From Candidatus Avedoeria danica (GTDB lineage Bacteria > Chloroflexota > Anaerolineae > Epilineales > Epilineaceae), in NCBI GenBank assembly GCA_016703025.1, contig JADJCV010000002.1:190625-254624 (forward strand): 64,000 nt of DNA, written 5' to 3'. Under the pieces are notes generated by a model. The model did not search any database, was not told the origin of the DNA, and saw only the letters and a list, made by a program, of their open reading frames with translations. Positions 1-8,308 of this stretch are shown piece by piece. Positions within the stretch are counted from its first letter, which is position 1. Every line of letters begins with the position of its first letter. A program made the translations under genes and the position numbers.

Positions 1-1
1 G

Positions 2-1816
2 GTGGCGGTCGGACGGACGGAACTGCTGCCCGGCCTCATCTTCGACCTCAGGGTGGCCGGCGAACGGCTCTTCGTCGCCGCCGGGGATGCCGGACTGGCA
101 GCCTACGACATCACCGCGCCCTCGACGCCCGCCCTCACCGACCGCATCCCGACGGGCGACGCGGCGTACGGCGTGGCCGCGTCGCCGGAGGGACTCGTCG
201 CCGTCGCGGCCGGTGACGCCGGCCTGCGCCTGTTCGAGGTCGGCCCGCAAGGGCGGCTCGTGGCGCGCGGACGCCTCGAGTTCCCGAACCGGGCGATGGG
301 CGTTCGGCTGCACCGGGGCCATGCCTACGTGATCTTCGCGGACGGCTCGCTGCCGATCCAGGTGGTAGACGTCCGCGATCCAATGGCTCCCGTTCTCGTG
401 GCCGCCCTCGACCACGAGAACGGTGCGAGCGCGGGCTTCCACATCGGCTTCGCCGGCGATCGAGCGTACGTCGCGACGTGCTACAACTGCCTCGAGATCT
501 ACGAGATCGCCGCGCCCGACGCGCCGCGCCTGACGGCCGCCATGTTCGACGTCACACCGCACGCACTGGCCGTTGCGGACGGCCGACTGTACACGGCCGG
601 GGACTCCGGCCTGAGCGTCTACGACCTCGCCAGCCCGGACGAGCCGGTGGAGGTCGGGAGCGTGCCGCTCGATCGACCAACCCGCGAGCTGGTGGTGGAT
701 GGCGGCCGCGTCGCCGTCGTCACGAGCGACGGGACGTCCAACGAGGAGGACTTCGGCTTCGACAACGGCGGGGGTCTCGTCCTCTTCGACGCCCGCGTCG
801 CGGCGCAGCCGCGGCGCGCCGTCGCCCTGCCCAGTTCGTTCGACGCCGGCATGCTCCTGCCGACCGGGCGCCCGGACCGCCTCTACCTTCGCACGACGGA
901 GGTAGTGTCGGGGGACAGCGGCCATGGGGACGCTGGCGCCCAGTTCACGACCTCGACGAAGATGCACGTGCTCGATGTCGCCGACCCGCGGCGCCTCCGG
1001 CTGGCGGAGCCCGTGCCGATCCTCGACCGGGTCGAAGCGCTCGTCGTCGAGGATCGGACGGGCTACGCGATCATGAGCGAGGGCACGACCGCGGCGTCCC
1101 TCGTCGTGCTCGACCTCGCCGACGTCGCGGCGCCCCAGCGGCGTGGCGCCGTCGCGATCGATCTCGGTTGGAGCGCCGTGGCCGTGTCAGGCGGCGTGGC
1201 GTACGCCGCCACCAGCGTTAACCGGGAAGGCGTGTGGTCGTCGACCTTCATGACCATCGACGTCAGCGATCCGGACACGCCGCGCGTGCTGGGTCGCCTC
1301 GCGTTCGACGGACCGCTGTCGAGTCTCGCCGTGGCCGGCCACCTTCTCTGGGCGCGGTCGTTTGGCGCCGTCGCTCGCTTCGACGTCGGCGACCCGACCC
1401 GGCCGCGGCTCGAGCGTCGCCTCGTGCTGCCGTTCAGCAGTGTGTACGGTGCGGACTTCGTCGCCGACGAGCGCGGCGCCTGGGTGGCCACGTCGGCCGG
1501 GCTGATACGGATCCCGGCGGATGCCACGGACGCGGCGCAGGCGACGGTGGCGGCGCCGGGCGCGTACGTCAGCCTCGCGACCGACGGCAAGGACCGGCTC
1601 GTGGCGGCCGGCAACGGCGTGGCCGTGTTCGACATACATGCCGACCGGGTGGCGCTGTTGTACGCGTTCGACGCCCCTGCTTACAAGCCGGTCGACCCGT
1701 TCCAGGTCTTCACGGCCCTACCTGTCGCCGACCATATCGTGGCCGCGTTCGCCCCGTCGCACAGCAGTTCGGCCATGGCCTTGGCCGCGCTCGTCCCCGA
1801 GGCACCGTCCCGGTGA
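2..1816 (+). CDS. LVIVD-type beta-propeller protein (5' partial)
   Basis: The reading frame is open from the first bases, so the N-terminus and any signal peptide probably lie outside the window; the GTG at 2 is only the first usable codon. The 604 visible residues are built from repeats of about 45-60 residues with phrases such as 'VFAAGDAGL..YDI..P..P' and 'V.DV.DP..P', the pattern of LVIVD repeats that fold as beta-propellers. Such proteins are usually extracytoplasmic, with binding or scaffolding roles. There are no catalytic motifs and only one 'CYNC' cysteine pair, near residue 160. It ends with TGA at 1814 and converges on the DinB gene with a 22-bp gap. The repeat class is fairly clear; the function is unknown. 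Confidence 0.8.
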   Translation: MAVGRTELLPGLIFDLRVAGERLFVAAGDAGLAAYDITAPSTPALTDRIPTGDAAYGVAASPEGLVAVAAGDAGLRLFEVGPQGRLVARGRLEFPNRAMGVRLHRGHAYVIFADGSLPIQVVDVRDPMAPVLVAALDHENGASAGFHIGFAGDRAYVATCYNCLEIYEIAAPDAPRLTAAMFDVTPHALAVADGRLYTAGDSGLSVYDLASPDEPVEVGSVPLDRPTRELVVDGGRVAVVTSDGTSNEEDFGFDNGGGLVLFDARVAAQPRRAVALPSSFDAGMLLPTGRPDRLYLRTTEVVSGDSGHGDAGAQFTTSTKMHVLDVADPRRLRLAEPVPILDRVEALVVEDRTGYAIMSEGTTAASLVVLDLADVAAPQRRGAVAIDLGWSAVAVSGGVAYAATSVNREGVWSSTFMTIDVSDPDTPRVLGRLAFDGPLSSLAVAGHLLWARSFGAVARFDVGDPTRPRLERRLVLPFSSVYGADFVADERGAWVATSAGLIRIPADATDAAQATVAAPGAYVSLATDGKDRLVAAGNGVAVFDIHADRVALLYAFDAPAYKPVDPFQVFTALPVADHIVAAFAPSHSSSAMALAALVPEAPSR

Positions 1817-1838
1817 TCACGGCGGCCGCGGTGACCGC

Positions 1839-2498
1839 CTACCACTCCCCGGCGTACCGGACGTCCCACGCGCGGCCACCGTCCCCAGCGCCCGCACCAG
1901 CAGCCTCGCCCGCCGCCGCGTCTTCGCCGCCGGCGACATTGGCACCCCCGCCATCGTCGCGCCCGCCATCGCCCACGGCCCCGTCGACCCCACCCGCCAT
2001 GGCCCCATACCGCAACTCCACGATCTGCCGCACGTGCAGCAGATCATGCGCCAGCCACGACGCCATCAGATCACCCGCCCGGATCGTGAAGCCGGCCGGA
2101 TGGCGCGCCGCGTTGTCCCACGCCGGATCGACGAGGCGGTCGGCCGCGCCGTCGACACCCGCACTCGCGAGCCCGCCCAGCCACGCCAGCGACCGCTCCC
2201 GCTCCGCCAGGAAGTCCGCGAGCGCCGCTCCCAGATCGCGCGACGCGTAGTCCCGCGCCGTCACCCAGCCGCCCGGGTCGATCGGCGGCCATGGCAGCGT
2301 CGGGTCCTGGAGCGTCAGCGCGACGCGGGTCCGGAAGTCGTCCCGCTCCTCGTCGGCCAGGTGGCAGACCACCTCCAGGATGGTCCACGCCTCGGGCGAC
2401 GGCTTCCAGCGCGCCCCGTCGCCGTCGACCGGCCGGACGAGCGCGGCGATGGCGTCGGCGTTGGCGGCGAGCTGTTCGCGGGCGGCATCCAGGTTCAT
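1839..2498 (-). CDS. DinB-family protein
   Basis: This 219-residue protein belongs to the DinB/YfiT four-helix-bundle superfamily, whose members are metal-dependent thiol transferases or of unknown function. The three metal-ligand histidines are visible: H46 in 'VCHLADEE', and H151 and H155 in 'WLAHDLLHVRQI'. The C-terminal 'WDVRYAGEW' is also typical of the family. Between about residues 168 and 210 there is a Gly/Ala/Asp-rich low-complexity stretch not usually seen. The ATG at 2498 was chosen because AAGGAGAA precedes it; the open frame extends much further upstream only as an antisense shadow of the caspase-like gene. The substrate is unknown. Confidence 0.82.
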   Translation of the reverse strand: MNLDAAREQLAANADAIAALVRPVDGDGARWKPSPEAWTILEVVCHLADEERDDFRTRVALTLQDPTLPWPPIDPGGWVTARDYASRDLGAALADFLAERERSLAWLGGLASAGVDGAADRLVDPAWDNAARHPAGFTIRAGDLMASWLAHDLLHVRQIVELRYGAMAGGVDGAVGDGGRDDGGGANVAGGEDAAAGEAAGAGAGDGGRAWDVRYAGEW

Positions 2499-2603
2499 GC
2501 GCTTCTCCTTCGAAGGACGCGGGCGCTGATCGAGGCGCCGCAACGATCCCATCGCCGTAGAATACTCCGCACCCCCACCCCCCACGCAAGGAGCCCCGAC
2601 CCC

Positions 2604-3653
2604 ATGATCCTCGGCTGGGACCCCGCCCGCGTGCGCGTCTTCGTCGTCGGCATCCTGGAGTGGCGCCACGCCGATGACTACCCGCCGTTTCCCCAGGAGC
2701 GCCGCCGCGACCAGCGGCTCGTCGAGCACTTCCGGGCGCAGGGCATCCCCGCCGATCAGATCGTCTACCTCCAGGACCGCGCGGCGACGACCGCGACGGT
2801 CCGCGACGCATTCGACGACCACCTGGCCGCCGCCCGCCCCGGCGACCTCCTCGTCGTCTACTTCGCCGGCCACGGCGCACGCAGCGACCGCGGCGTGACG
2901 TACTTCGCCAGCCACGACGCCGGCGACCCGCGCAACCACGGCTGGCCGGTCGCCGAGATCCCGAAGGCGATCGAGCGCCACTTCGGCGGCTCCCACGCCC
3001 TCCTCCTGGCCGACTGCTGCTACTCCGGCGGCCTGGCCGACGCCGTCGACGACCACGGGGATCGGGTGGCCTACGCGACCCTCGTCTCGTCGCTCGCCAG
3101 CGAGCTGTCCACCGGCAACTGGACGTTCACCGAGGGCATCTACGCCGCGCTGCGCGGCCAAGCCTACGCCGACTCGGACGGCAGCCGGACGATCACGCTC
3201 CGGGAGATGGCCGATCAGGTCGCCGCCAACCTTGCGTTCGCGGAGGAGCAGCTGGCCACCTTCCGCATCGTCGGCGACTTCGACCCGCAGACGATCGTCG
3301 CCGCCGCCCGCCCCCGCCCCAGCGCCGACGTCGGCCGGCGGGTCGAGGTGCTCCAGAACGATGTCTGGTACCCGGCGCAGATCATCGACAGCGGCGGCGG
3401 CCGGTTCCACGTCCACTACTTCGGCTACGACGACACGGACGACGAGTGGGTGACCGCGGACCGCATCCGGGAGGCGAAGCGGCCGCGCTACCCGGCCGGC
3501 ACGCTTGTGGAGGTCCTGTGGAACAAGGAGTGGTACCCCGCCCGCGTTCACGACTGCATCGCGGGCGTCCACCACATCCACTACGACGGCTACGACCACA
3601 GCAACGACGAGTGGGTGTCGACGGCGCGGATCCGACCGCGGGCGAGGTCGTAG
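2604..3653 (+). CDS. Caspase-like (C14) peptidase with two C-terminal Tudor-like domains
   Basis: The protein has 349 residues and starts at the ATG at 2604, ten bases after AAGGAG. Residues 9-230 form a caspase/metacaspase p20-like domain with the catalytic dyad visible: H90 in 'YFAGHGARSD' and C139 in 'LADCCYSGG'. Two similar modules follow, at about residues 243-287 and 300-345, each with the pattern 'VEVL.N..WYPA.......HHIHY.GYD...DEWV....IR'. This matches Tudor-knot/agenet-like beta-barrels, which in eukaryotes bind modified proteins or nucleic acid. There is no signal peptide, so it is likely cytoplasmic. Bacterial caspase homologues often act in regulated cell death or defence; that role is inference here, because neighbours give no further support. 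It is divergent from the dinB gene. Confidence 0.85.
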   Translation: MILGWDPARVRVFVVGILEWRHADDYPPFPQERRRDQRLVEHFRAQGIPADQIVYLQDRAATTATVRDAFDDHLAAARPGDLLVVYFAGHGARSDRGVTYFASHDAGDPRNHGWPVAEIPKAIERHFGGSHALLLADCCYSGGLADAVDDHGDRVAYATLVSSLASELSTGNWTFTEGIYAALRGQAYADSDGSRTITLREMADQVAANLAFAEEQLATFRIVGDFDPQTIVAAARPRPSADVGRRVEVLQNDVWYPAQIIDSGGGRFHVHYFGYDDTDDEWVTADRIREAKRPRYPAGTLVEVLWNKEWYPARVHDCIAGVHHIHYDGYDHSNDEWVSTARIRPRARS

Positions 3654-3772
3654 TCGCGACGAACCGCCCGGCGAAATCGAACGTTTGTTCGGAACCGAGG
3701 ATCGTGCCATACTCGCGCCGAGCATCGCTCCCCGAGTCTTCCCCACGCCACGCACCACAGGAGGCAGTTACG

Positions 3773-4348
3773 ATGAGCACCCTCGACCAGGCCCGCGACA
3801 CCCAGCTGCGCAACATCGAAACGAAAGCCGGCAAGTCGCTCGACGAGCTGCGCGCCCTCCTCACCGCCACCGGCCTGGCCAAGCACGGCCAGCTGCGCGA
3901 CTGGGCGATGGCCAACCTCGGCCTCGGCCACGGTGACGCGAACACGCTCGTCCACATGGCCCTCGCCACGGACGGCCAGACCGCTGCCGAGGCCAGCGGC
4001 GCCTCGATCGACGACGTCGTCGCCGAGATCTACGCCGGCCCCAAGGCCCACATGCGCCCGCTGCACGATGCGGTGATGCGCGCCGCCCGCGGCCTCGGCG
4101 ACTTCGAGATCGCGCCCAAGAAGGGTTACCTCAGCCTGCGCCGCAAGAAGCAGTTCGCCATGCTCGGCCCGGCCACGAACACGCGCTTCGAGGTCGGTCT
4201 GAACATGAAGGGCGTCGACGGCACGGACCGCCTGATCGCCCAGCCGGCCGGCGGGATGTGCCAGTACAAGGTCAAGCTGGCGGACGCGGGCGAGGTGGAC
4301 GAGTCGCTGGCGGGGTGGTTGCGGGCGGCGTACGAGCAGGCGGGGTGA
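3773..4348 (+). CDS. DUF4287/DUF5655 domain protein
   Basis: This is a 191-residue cytoplasmic protein with an ATG at 3773 preceded by AGGAGG. The N-terminal part ('ARDTQLRNIETKAGKSLDELRALL', given here as a pattern over residues 7-30) matches DUF4287, and the C-terminal half ('MRPLHDAVMRAARGLGDFE' and then 'KKGYLSLRRKKQFA') matches DUF5655. This two-domain arrangement is common in bacteria, has no established activity, and resembles DUF1801/YdhG-like folds. It follows the caspase-like gene by 119 bp and may have its own promoter. It converges with the cyclase-STAND gene, 41 bp away. Confidence 0.8.
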   Translation: MSTLDQARDTQLRNIETKAGKSLDELRALLTATGLAKHGQLRDWAMANLGLGHGDANTLVHMALATDGQTAAEASGASIDDVVAEIYAGPKAHMRPLHDAVMRAARGLGDFEIAPKKGYLSLRRKKQFAMLGPATNTRFEVGLNMKGVDGTDRLIAQPAGGMCQYKVKLADAGEVDESLAGWLRAAYEQAG

Positions 4349-4389
4349 CGGTGTGGGGTGACGATGCGGACGGTGCGGGACGGCGGCAC

Positions 4390-7161
4390 TCAACCCTCGC
4401 TCGCCCGCGCCATCGCCTCGTCCCAAGCCATCGCCCGTCCCACGGCCGTTGCCGCCGCGTGCGTCGCAGGGTCCAACGCGGCGGCGACGCGGGCATGCGC
4501 ATCGTCCTGGCAGCGCTGCTGGAGGAGCTCGAACGGGCGCCCGAGGGCGGCCAGCTTCGCCTCGGCCGCGGACAACAGCGTCGCGGCGCGTTCGGCCTCG
4601 CCGCGTGCGGCGGCCACCCAGCCGGCGGCGGCGACGCACAGCAGGATGCCCCACGGATCGTTCAGGACGCGCCGTCGCGCGAGGCTCTCCCCGAAGTCGG
4701 CGGCGGCGGTGGATACGTCGCCGGCGACGAGCGCCCCGCTGCCCTTGTTGAACCGCAGCGTTGCGACGATGTTGTCGGCGCCGTCCGGGAGAAGGTCCAG
4801 GGCGCGCTGGAACACGTGCTGCGCCGCGGCCGGCTCGTCTTGGAGGATGTCGACGATGCCGACGTTGTTCAGCTCGTTGGCGATTGCAAAGGTCCGCTCC
4901 GGACCGGTCTCCTCCTCGGCCAGGGCGAGGCTGGCGACGTAGTGCGTCCGGGCCTCCGCGAGGTCACCGGACAGGATCGCGACGAGGCCGTGGAGGTTAT
5001 GGATGTGGCGCATGCCGGCCCGGGACAGGCCGTCGCCGACGTCGGCCACGCAGGCGTCGAGCTCACGGCGCGCCGCGACGGGGTCGCCGAGGCGCATGAG
5101 GAGAACGGCCAGGCCGTAGCGGACTCGCCCGCGCAGCATCCGATCGGCGTCGCCGCCGGCGGCGATGGCGTGCTCCAGCCGGGACCGCCCTTCGGTGAGG
5201 ATCGAGCGCAGCTCCCAGAACCGCCAAAGCAGCGCGACGATCCGGAGCGCTTCCGCCGCGGCATCCCCCTGCGCCGTGTCGAGCGCGGCGCGGAAGTTGT
5301 CGTGCTCGAGGTCGAAGCGGACGAGGGCCTCCGCACCGCGGGTGGAGTTCAGGTGCGGCTCGAGCTCCGCCACGAGCGCGGCGTAGTACGCCCGGTGCCG
5401 CGCCCGGGCACCGTCAAGCGTGCCCGCCGCCTCCGCGGCCTCGTGCGCGAAGGCGCGTACGGACTCGGACAGGCCGAAGCGCACCTCGGCGCCCGATCCG
5501 GTCGTCGCGGACGGCGCGGACGGCGCGGACGAAGCAGATCGCGCGGCGGGCGCAGCGGGGCGGTCCGGACCGCCCATCGTCAGGGCGGCCTCGTGGGCGA
5601 AATCACGGACGGACTCGAGCATCCCGAAGCGGATCCCGGCGTCCGTCTCGGTGGCCACGACGAGGGACTTGTCGACGAGGCGGGTCAGGAGGTCGAGCGT
5701 CGCCCACTCGTCCTCGGCGACGTCGGCGCCGACCGCGGCCGCGGCCGCGAGCGCCCAGCCGCCGCGGAAGACGGACAGCCGTTGGAGCAGCGCCTGCTCT
5801 TCGGTGGGTAGGAGGTCGTAGCTCCAGGCGATCGCGGCGCGCAGCGTCTGCTGCCGCGGCTCGGCGGTTCGGCTCCCGCCCGTCAGGAGCTGGAATCGCT
5901 GGTCGAGCCGCTCGAGGATCTGCGTGGGCGACATCATCCGCGTCCGCGCCGCCGCGAGCTCGATTGCGAGCGGGATCCCATCCAGCCGGCGGCACAGCTC
6001 GGCGATTGTGCCGGCGTTGTCCGTCGTGACGTCGAACCGCGGCACGACGGCCTGCGCGCGCTCGACGAACAGCCGGACGCCCTCCGCCGCCGCGATGGAC
6101 GCAGGCGCGTCGTCCTCCGATGCCGGCAGACCGAGCGGCGGCACCGGGAACACGTGCTCGCCGGGAATTGCCAGCGCTTCCCGGCTCGTGGCGACGATCC
6201 GGACGTTCGGGCAACGCCGCACGATGGCCTCCGCCAGTCGGGCCGCGGCCTCGACGACGTGCTCGCAGTTGTCGAGCACGAGCAGCAGGCGCTTGTCCGC
6301 CAGGTGGTCCAGCAGCGCCGCCTCGATCGTCTGCCCCGGCAGCTCCCGCACGCCCAGTACGGCTGCAACGGTCGACGCGACGAGCTCCGGCGCGGCGAGC
6401 GGCGCCAGCTCGACGAACCACGTGCCGTTCGGGTAGTCGTCCAGCGCCGCCGCCGCGAGCTGCAGCGCCAGGCGCGTTTTTCCGGTGCCGCCGATGCCGG
6501 ACAGCGTGAGCACCCGCGCCTCTGGCAGGCGCTCCAGCAGCGCTTCGAGCTCGCGCTCGCGGCCGACGAAGCTGGCCGTCTCGACGGGCAGGTTGTTCGG
6601 CCGCTGGCCCAAGCTGAGGAGCACGGGGAAGTCGTCCGGCAGCCCCGGCACGACGAGCTGGAAAACGTGTTCGCTGCGGCTCAGGTCGCGCAGGCGGTGT
6701 TCGCCGAGGTCGCGCAGCGAAGCGCCCGCCGGAAGGTCGTCGCCGACGAGGTCGCGGGCGGCGCGCGACAGGACGGTTTGCCCGCCGTGCGCCACGCCCA
6801 TCAGCCGCGCGGTGCGGTTCAGCGGTGGCCCGAAGTAGTCCCCGTCCCGCTCGTCGGCGGCGCCGGCGTGGATGGCCGCCCGAATCCGCACGCCGCCGAC
6901 GGCCGTCCAGTCCGTCTCGTCGATCGCCCGCTGCGCCACCGTCGCTGCGACGACCGCGGCCGATGCGTCGGTGAACGCCGCGCAGAACGCATCGCCCAGC
7001 GTCTTGAACACGTAGCCGCCGGCACCCTCGATCGCCGCGCGGACGAGCGCGTCGTGGCGCGCGACGGCCTCCGACATGGCCGCAGGGTCCGCGTCCCAGC
7101 GGCGCGTGCTGCCCTCGATGTCGGTGAACAGGAAGGTGACGGTGCCGGTGGGCGGGGTCAT
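4390..7161 (-). CDS. Class III nucleotide cyclase - STAND ATPase - TPR regulator
   Basis: This 923-residue protein begins with a class III adenylate/guanylate cyclase domain (about 1-175). The metal ligands are D14 in 'FTDIEGST' and D57 in 'LGDAFC', and K53 and the 'NRTAR' motif are present, so it looks catalytically competent. An NB-ARC/STAND ATPase follows, with Walker A 'GIGGTGKT' near 221-228 and Walker B 'LLLVLDNCEH' near 290-299. The rest is TPR-like helices. Such proteins are usually large cytoplasmic transcription or signalling regulators. Oddly, the post-STAND segment contains a near-duplicate of 'RFG..ESVR.FAHEAA' at about 507 and 558, separated by an Ala/Ser/Pro-rich spacer. The start at 7161 matches the family; a longer frame back to 7239 lacks an RBS. 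Confidence 0.88.
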   Translation of the reverse strand: MTPPTGTVTFLFTDIEGSTRRWDADPAAMSEAVARHDALVRAAIEGAGGYVFKTLGDAFCAAFTDASAAVVAATVAQRAIDETDWTAVGGVRIRAAIHAGAADERDGDYFGPPLNRTARLMGVAHGGQTVLSRAARDLVGDDLPAGASLRDLGEHRLRDLSRSEHVFQLVVPGLPDDFPVLLSLGQRPNNLPVETASFVGRERELEALLERLPEARVLTLSGIGGTGKTRLALQLAAAALDDYPNGTWFVELAPLAAPELVASTVAAVLGVRELPGQTIEAALLDHLADKRLLLVLDNCEHVVEAAARLAEAIVRRCPNVRIVATSREALAIPGEHVFPVPPLGLPASEDDAPASIAAAEGVRLFVERAQAVVPRFDVTTDNAGTIAELCRRLDGIPLAIELAAARTRMMSPTQILERLDQRFQLLTGGSRTAEPRQQTLRAAIAWSYDLLPTEEQALLQRLSVFRGGWALAAAAAVGADVAEDEWATLDLLTRLVDKSLVVATETDAGIRFGMLESVRDFAHEAALTMGGPDRPAAPAARSASSAPSAPSATTGSGAEVRFGLSESVRAFAHEAAEAAGTLDGARARHRAYYAALVAELEPHLNSTRGAEALVRFDLEHDNFRAALDTAQGDAAAEALRIVALLWRFWELRSILTEGRSRLEHAIAAGGDADRMLRGRVRYGLAVLLMRLGDPVAARRELDACVADVGDGLSRAGMRHIHNLHGLVAILSGDLAEARTHYVASLALAEEETGPERTFAIANELNNVGIVDILQDEPAAAQHVFQRALDLLPDGADNIVATLRFNKGSGALVAGDVSTAAADFGESLARRRVLNDPWGILLCVAAAGWVAAARGEAERAATLLSAAEAKLAALGRPFELLQQRCQDDAHARVAAALDPATHAAATAVGRAMAWDEAMARASEG

Positions 7162-7212
7162 GGGGATGCGGACTCGCTGAGGCGATCGCGCGCGCGTAGA
7201 AGTTATCGGCCG

Positions 7213-7258
7213 GGCGAATGTTCGCCGAGCGCCGCTCATGATATAGATGTCGGCGACA
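7213..7258. promoter_or_regulatory. Two short palindromes in the divergent cyclase/TMEM175 promoter region
   Basis: The 137-bp gap between the divergently transcribed cyclase-STAND and channel genes contains GGCGAA-TG-TTCGCC (7213-7226) and TGTCG-G-CGACA (7248-7258). They could be operators, but no regulator can be named. Confidence 0.3.
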
Positions 7259-7298
7259 TCGATCGCGCCCGACGTCCTCGAACCTCCGGAGCTTCCGA

Positions 7299-7886
7299 AT
7301 GACCAAGAGCCGCCTCGAAGCCTTCAGCGACGCCGTCATCGCCATCATCCTCACGATCATGGTTCTCGAGCTGCATCCGCCGGAGCACGGCGCGGGCCTC
7401 TCGTCCCTCGTCGCGCTGACGCCGGTGTTCCTCAGCTACGTGTTGAGCTTCATCTACCTCGGCATCTACTGGAACAACCACCACCACCTGTTCCAGATCG
7501 TCCACCACGTCGACGGCCGCGTCTTGTGGGCCAACATGCACCTCCTGTTCTGGCTGTCGCTCGTGCCCTTCGCCACGGCCTGGATGGGCGAGAGCGGGTT
7601 TGCGGGCGACCCGGTCGTTCTCTACGGCGTCGTCCTGCTGATGGCTGCCGTGGCGTACTTCATCTTGACCCGTGCCCTTCTGGCCGGCCACGAGCGCGAC
7701 TCGGCGCTGGCGACGGCGCTCGGGCGCGACTTCAAGGGCAAGATCTCGCTCGCGATCTATGCCGCCGCCATCACGCTGGCCTTTGCCGCACCATGGGCCT
7801 CGTGCGCGCTCTACGCGCTGGTGGCCATCATCTGGCTCGTGCCCGACCGCCGCATCGAACGAACGCTCGGGAGGACCGATGGCTGA
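7299..7886 (+). CDS. TMEM175/DUF1211-family potassium channel-like membrane protein
   Basis: The protein has 195 residues and opens with 'RLEAFSDAVIAI', the conserved FSD selectivity-filter helix of TMEM175/DUF1211 channels. About five to six hydrophobic helices follow ('IYLGIYWNNHHHLF' in the second), matching a single-repeat bacterial TMEM175 that assembles as a tetramer in the inner membrane. Bacterial members conduct potassium, with a less selective pore than classical channels. A GGAG lies 8-12 bases before the ATG. Its stop overlaps the next gene's start by 8 bp, suggesting co-translation. Confidence 0.9.
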   Translation: MTKSRLEAFSDAVIAIILTIMVLELHPPEHGAGLSSLVALTPVFLSYVLSFIYLGIYWNNHHHLFQIVHHVDGRVLWANMHLLFWLSLVPFATAWMGESGFAGDPVVLYGVVLLMAAVAYFILTRALLAGHERDSALATALGRDFKGKISLAIYAAAITLAFAAPWASCALYALVAIIWLVPDRRIERTLGRTDG

Positions 7887-8295
7887 GCTCAAGACCCGGC
7901 GCACCGACGCCAGCGTGGCGGATTTCCTGGCCGCGATCCCGGACGAGGGTCGGCGCGCCGACTGCCTGGCCGTCGCCGACCTCATGGCCGGCGTCACCGG
8001 CGCCGAGGCCGAGATGTGGGGGCCGGCCATCGTCGGCTTCGGCCGCTACCACTATCGCTACGCCAGCGGCCGCGAGGGCGACTGGTTCCTGGCCGGCTTC
8101 TCGCCCCGCAAGCAGAACCTGACGCTCTACCTCATGTCCGGGTACGACGACTACGAAGCGCTGCTGGCCCGCCTCGGCAAGCACACGATCGGCAAGTCGT
8201 GCCTCTACATCAAACGGTTGTCCGACATCGATGTCGATGTGCTGCGCGAGCTTGTGACGGCGTCCGTGGCACACATGCGCGCGACGAACCCGTAG
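7879..8295 (+). CDS. DUF1801 (YdhG-like) protein
   Basis: This 138-residue protein matches DUF1801: an N-terminal 'FLAAIPDEGRRADC....M' helix, then 'AEMWGPAIVGFGRYHYRYASG' (a pattern over about residues 44-64), and a C-terminal 'IGKSCLYIKRLSDIDVDVLREL'. The family has a small alpha/beta fold similar to the iron-chaperone-like YdhG group and no proven biochemical role. The ATG at 7879 follows GGGAGGA and lies 8 bp inside the channel gene, so the two are probably one transcript. It is cytoplasmic. Confidence 0.85.
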   Translation: MAELKTRRTDASVADFLAAIPDEGRRADCLAVADLMAGVTGAEAEMWGPAIVGFGRYHYRYASGREGDWFLAGFSPRKQNLTLYLMSGYDDYEALLARLGKHTIGKSCLYIKRLSDIDVDVLRELVTASVAHMRATNP

Positions 8296-8308
8296 GACGA
8301 AGGATGCG

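Noticed and set aside
1521..3653. 710-codon plus-strand frame starting upstream of the caspase-like gene
   Set aside because: The upstream part is antisense to the DinB gene and low complexity; the RBS-supported ATG is at 2604.
7162..7239. 26-codon N-terminal extension of the cyclase-STAND protein
   Set aside because: No RBS before 7239 and the family starts at the cyclase beta-strand, matching 7161.
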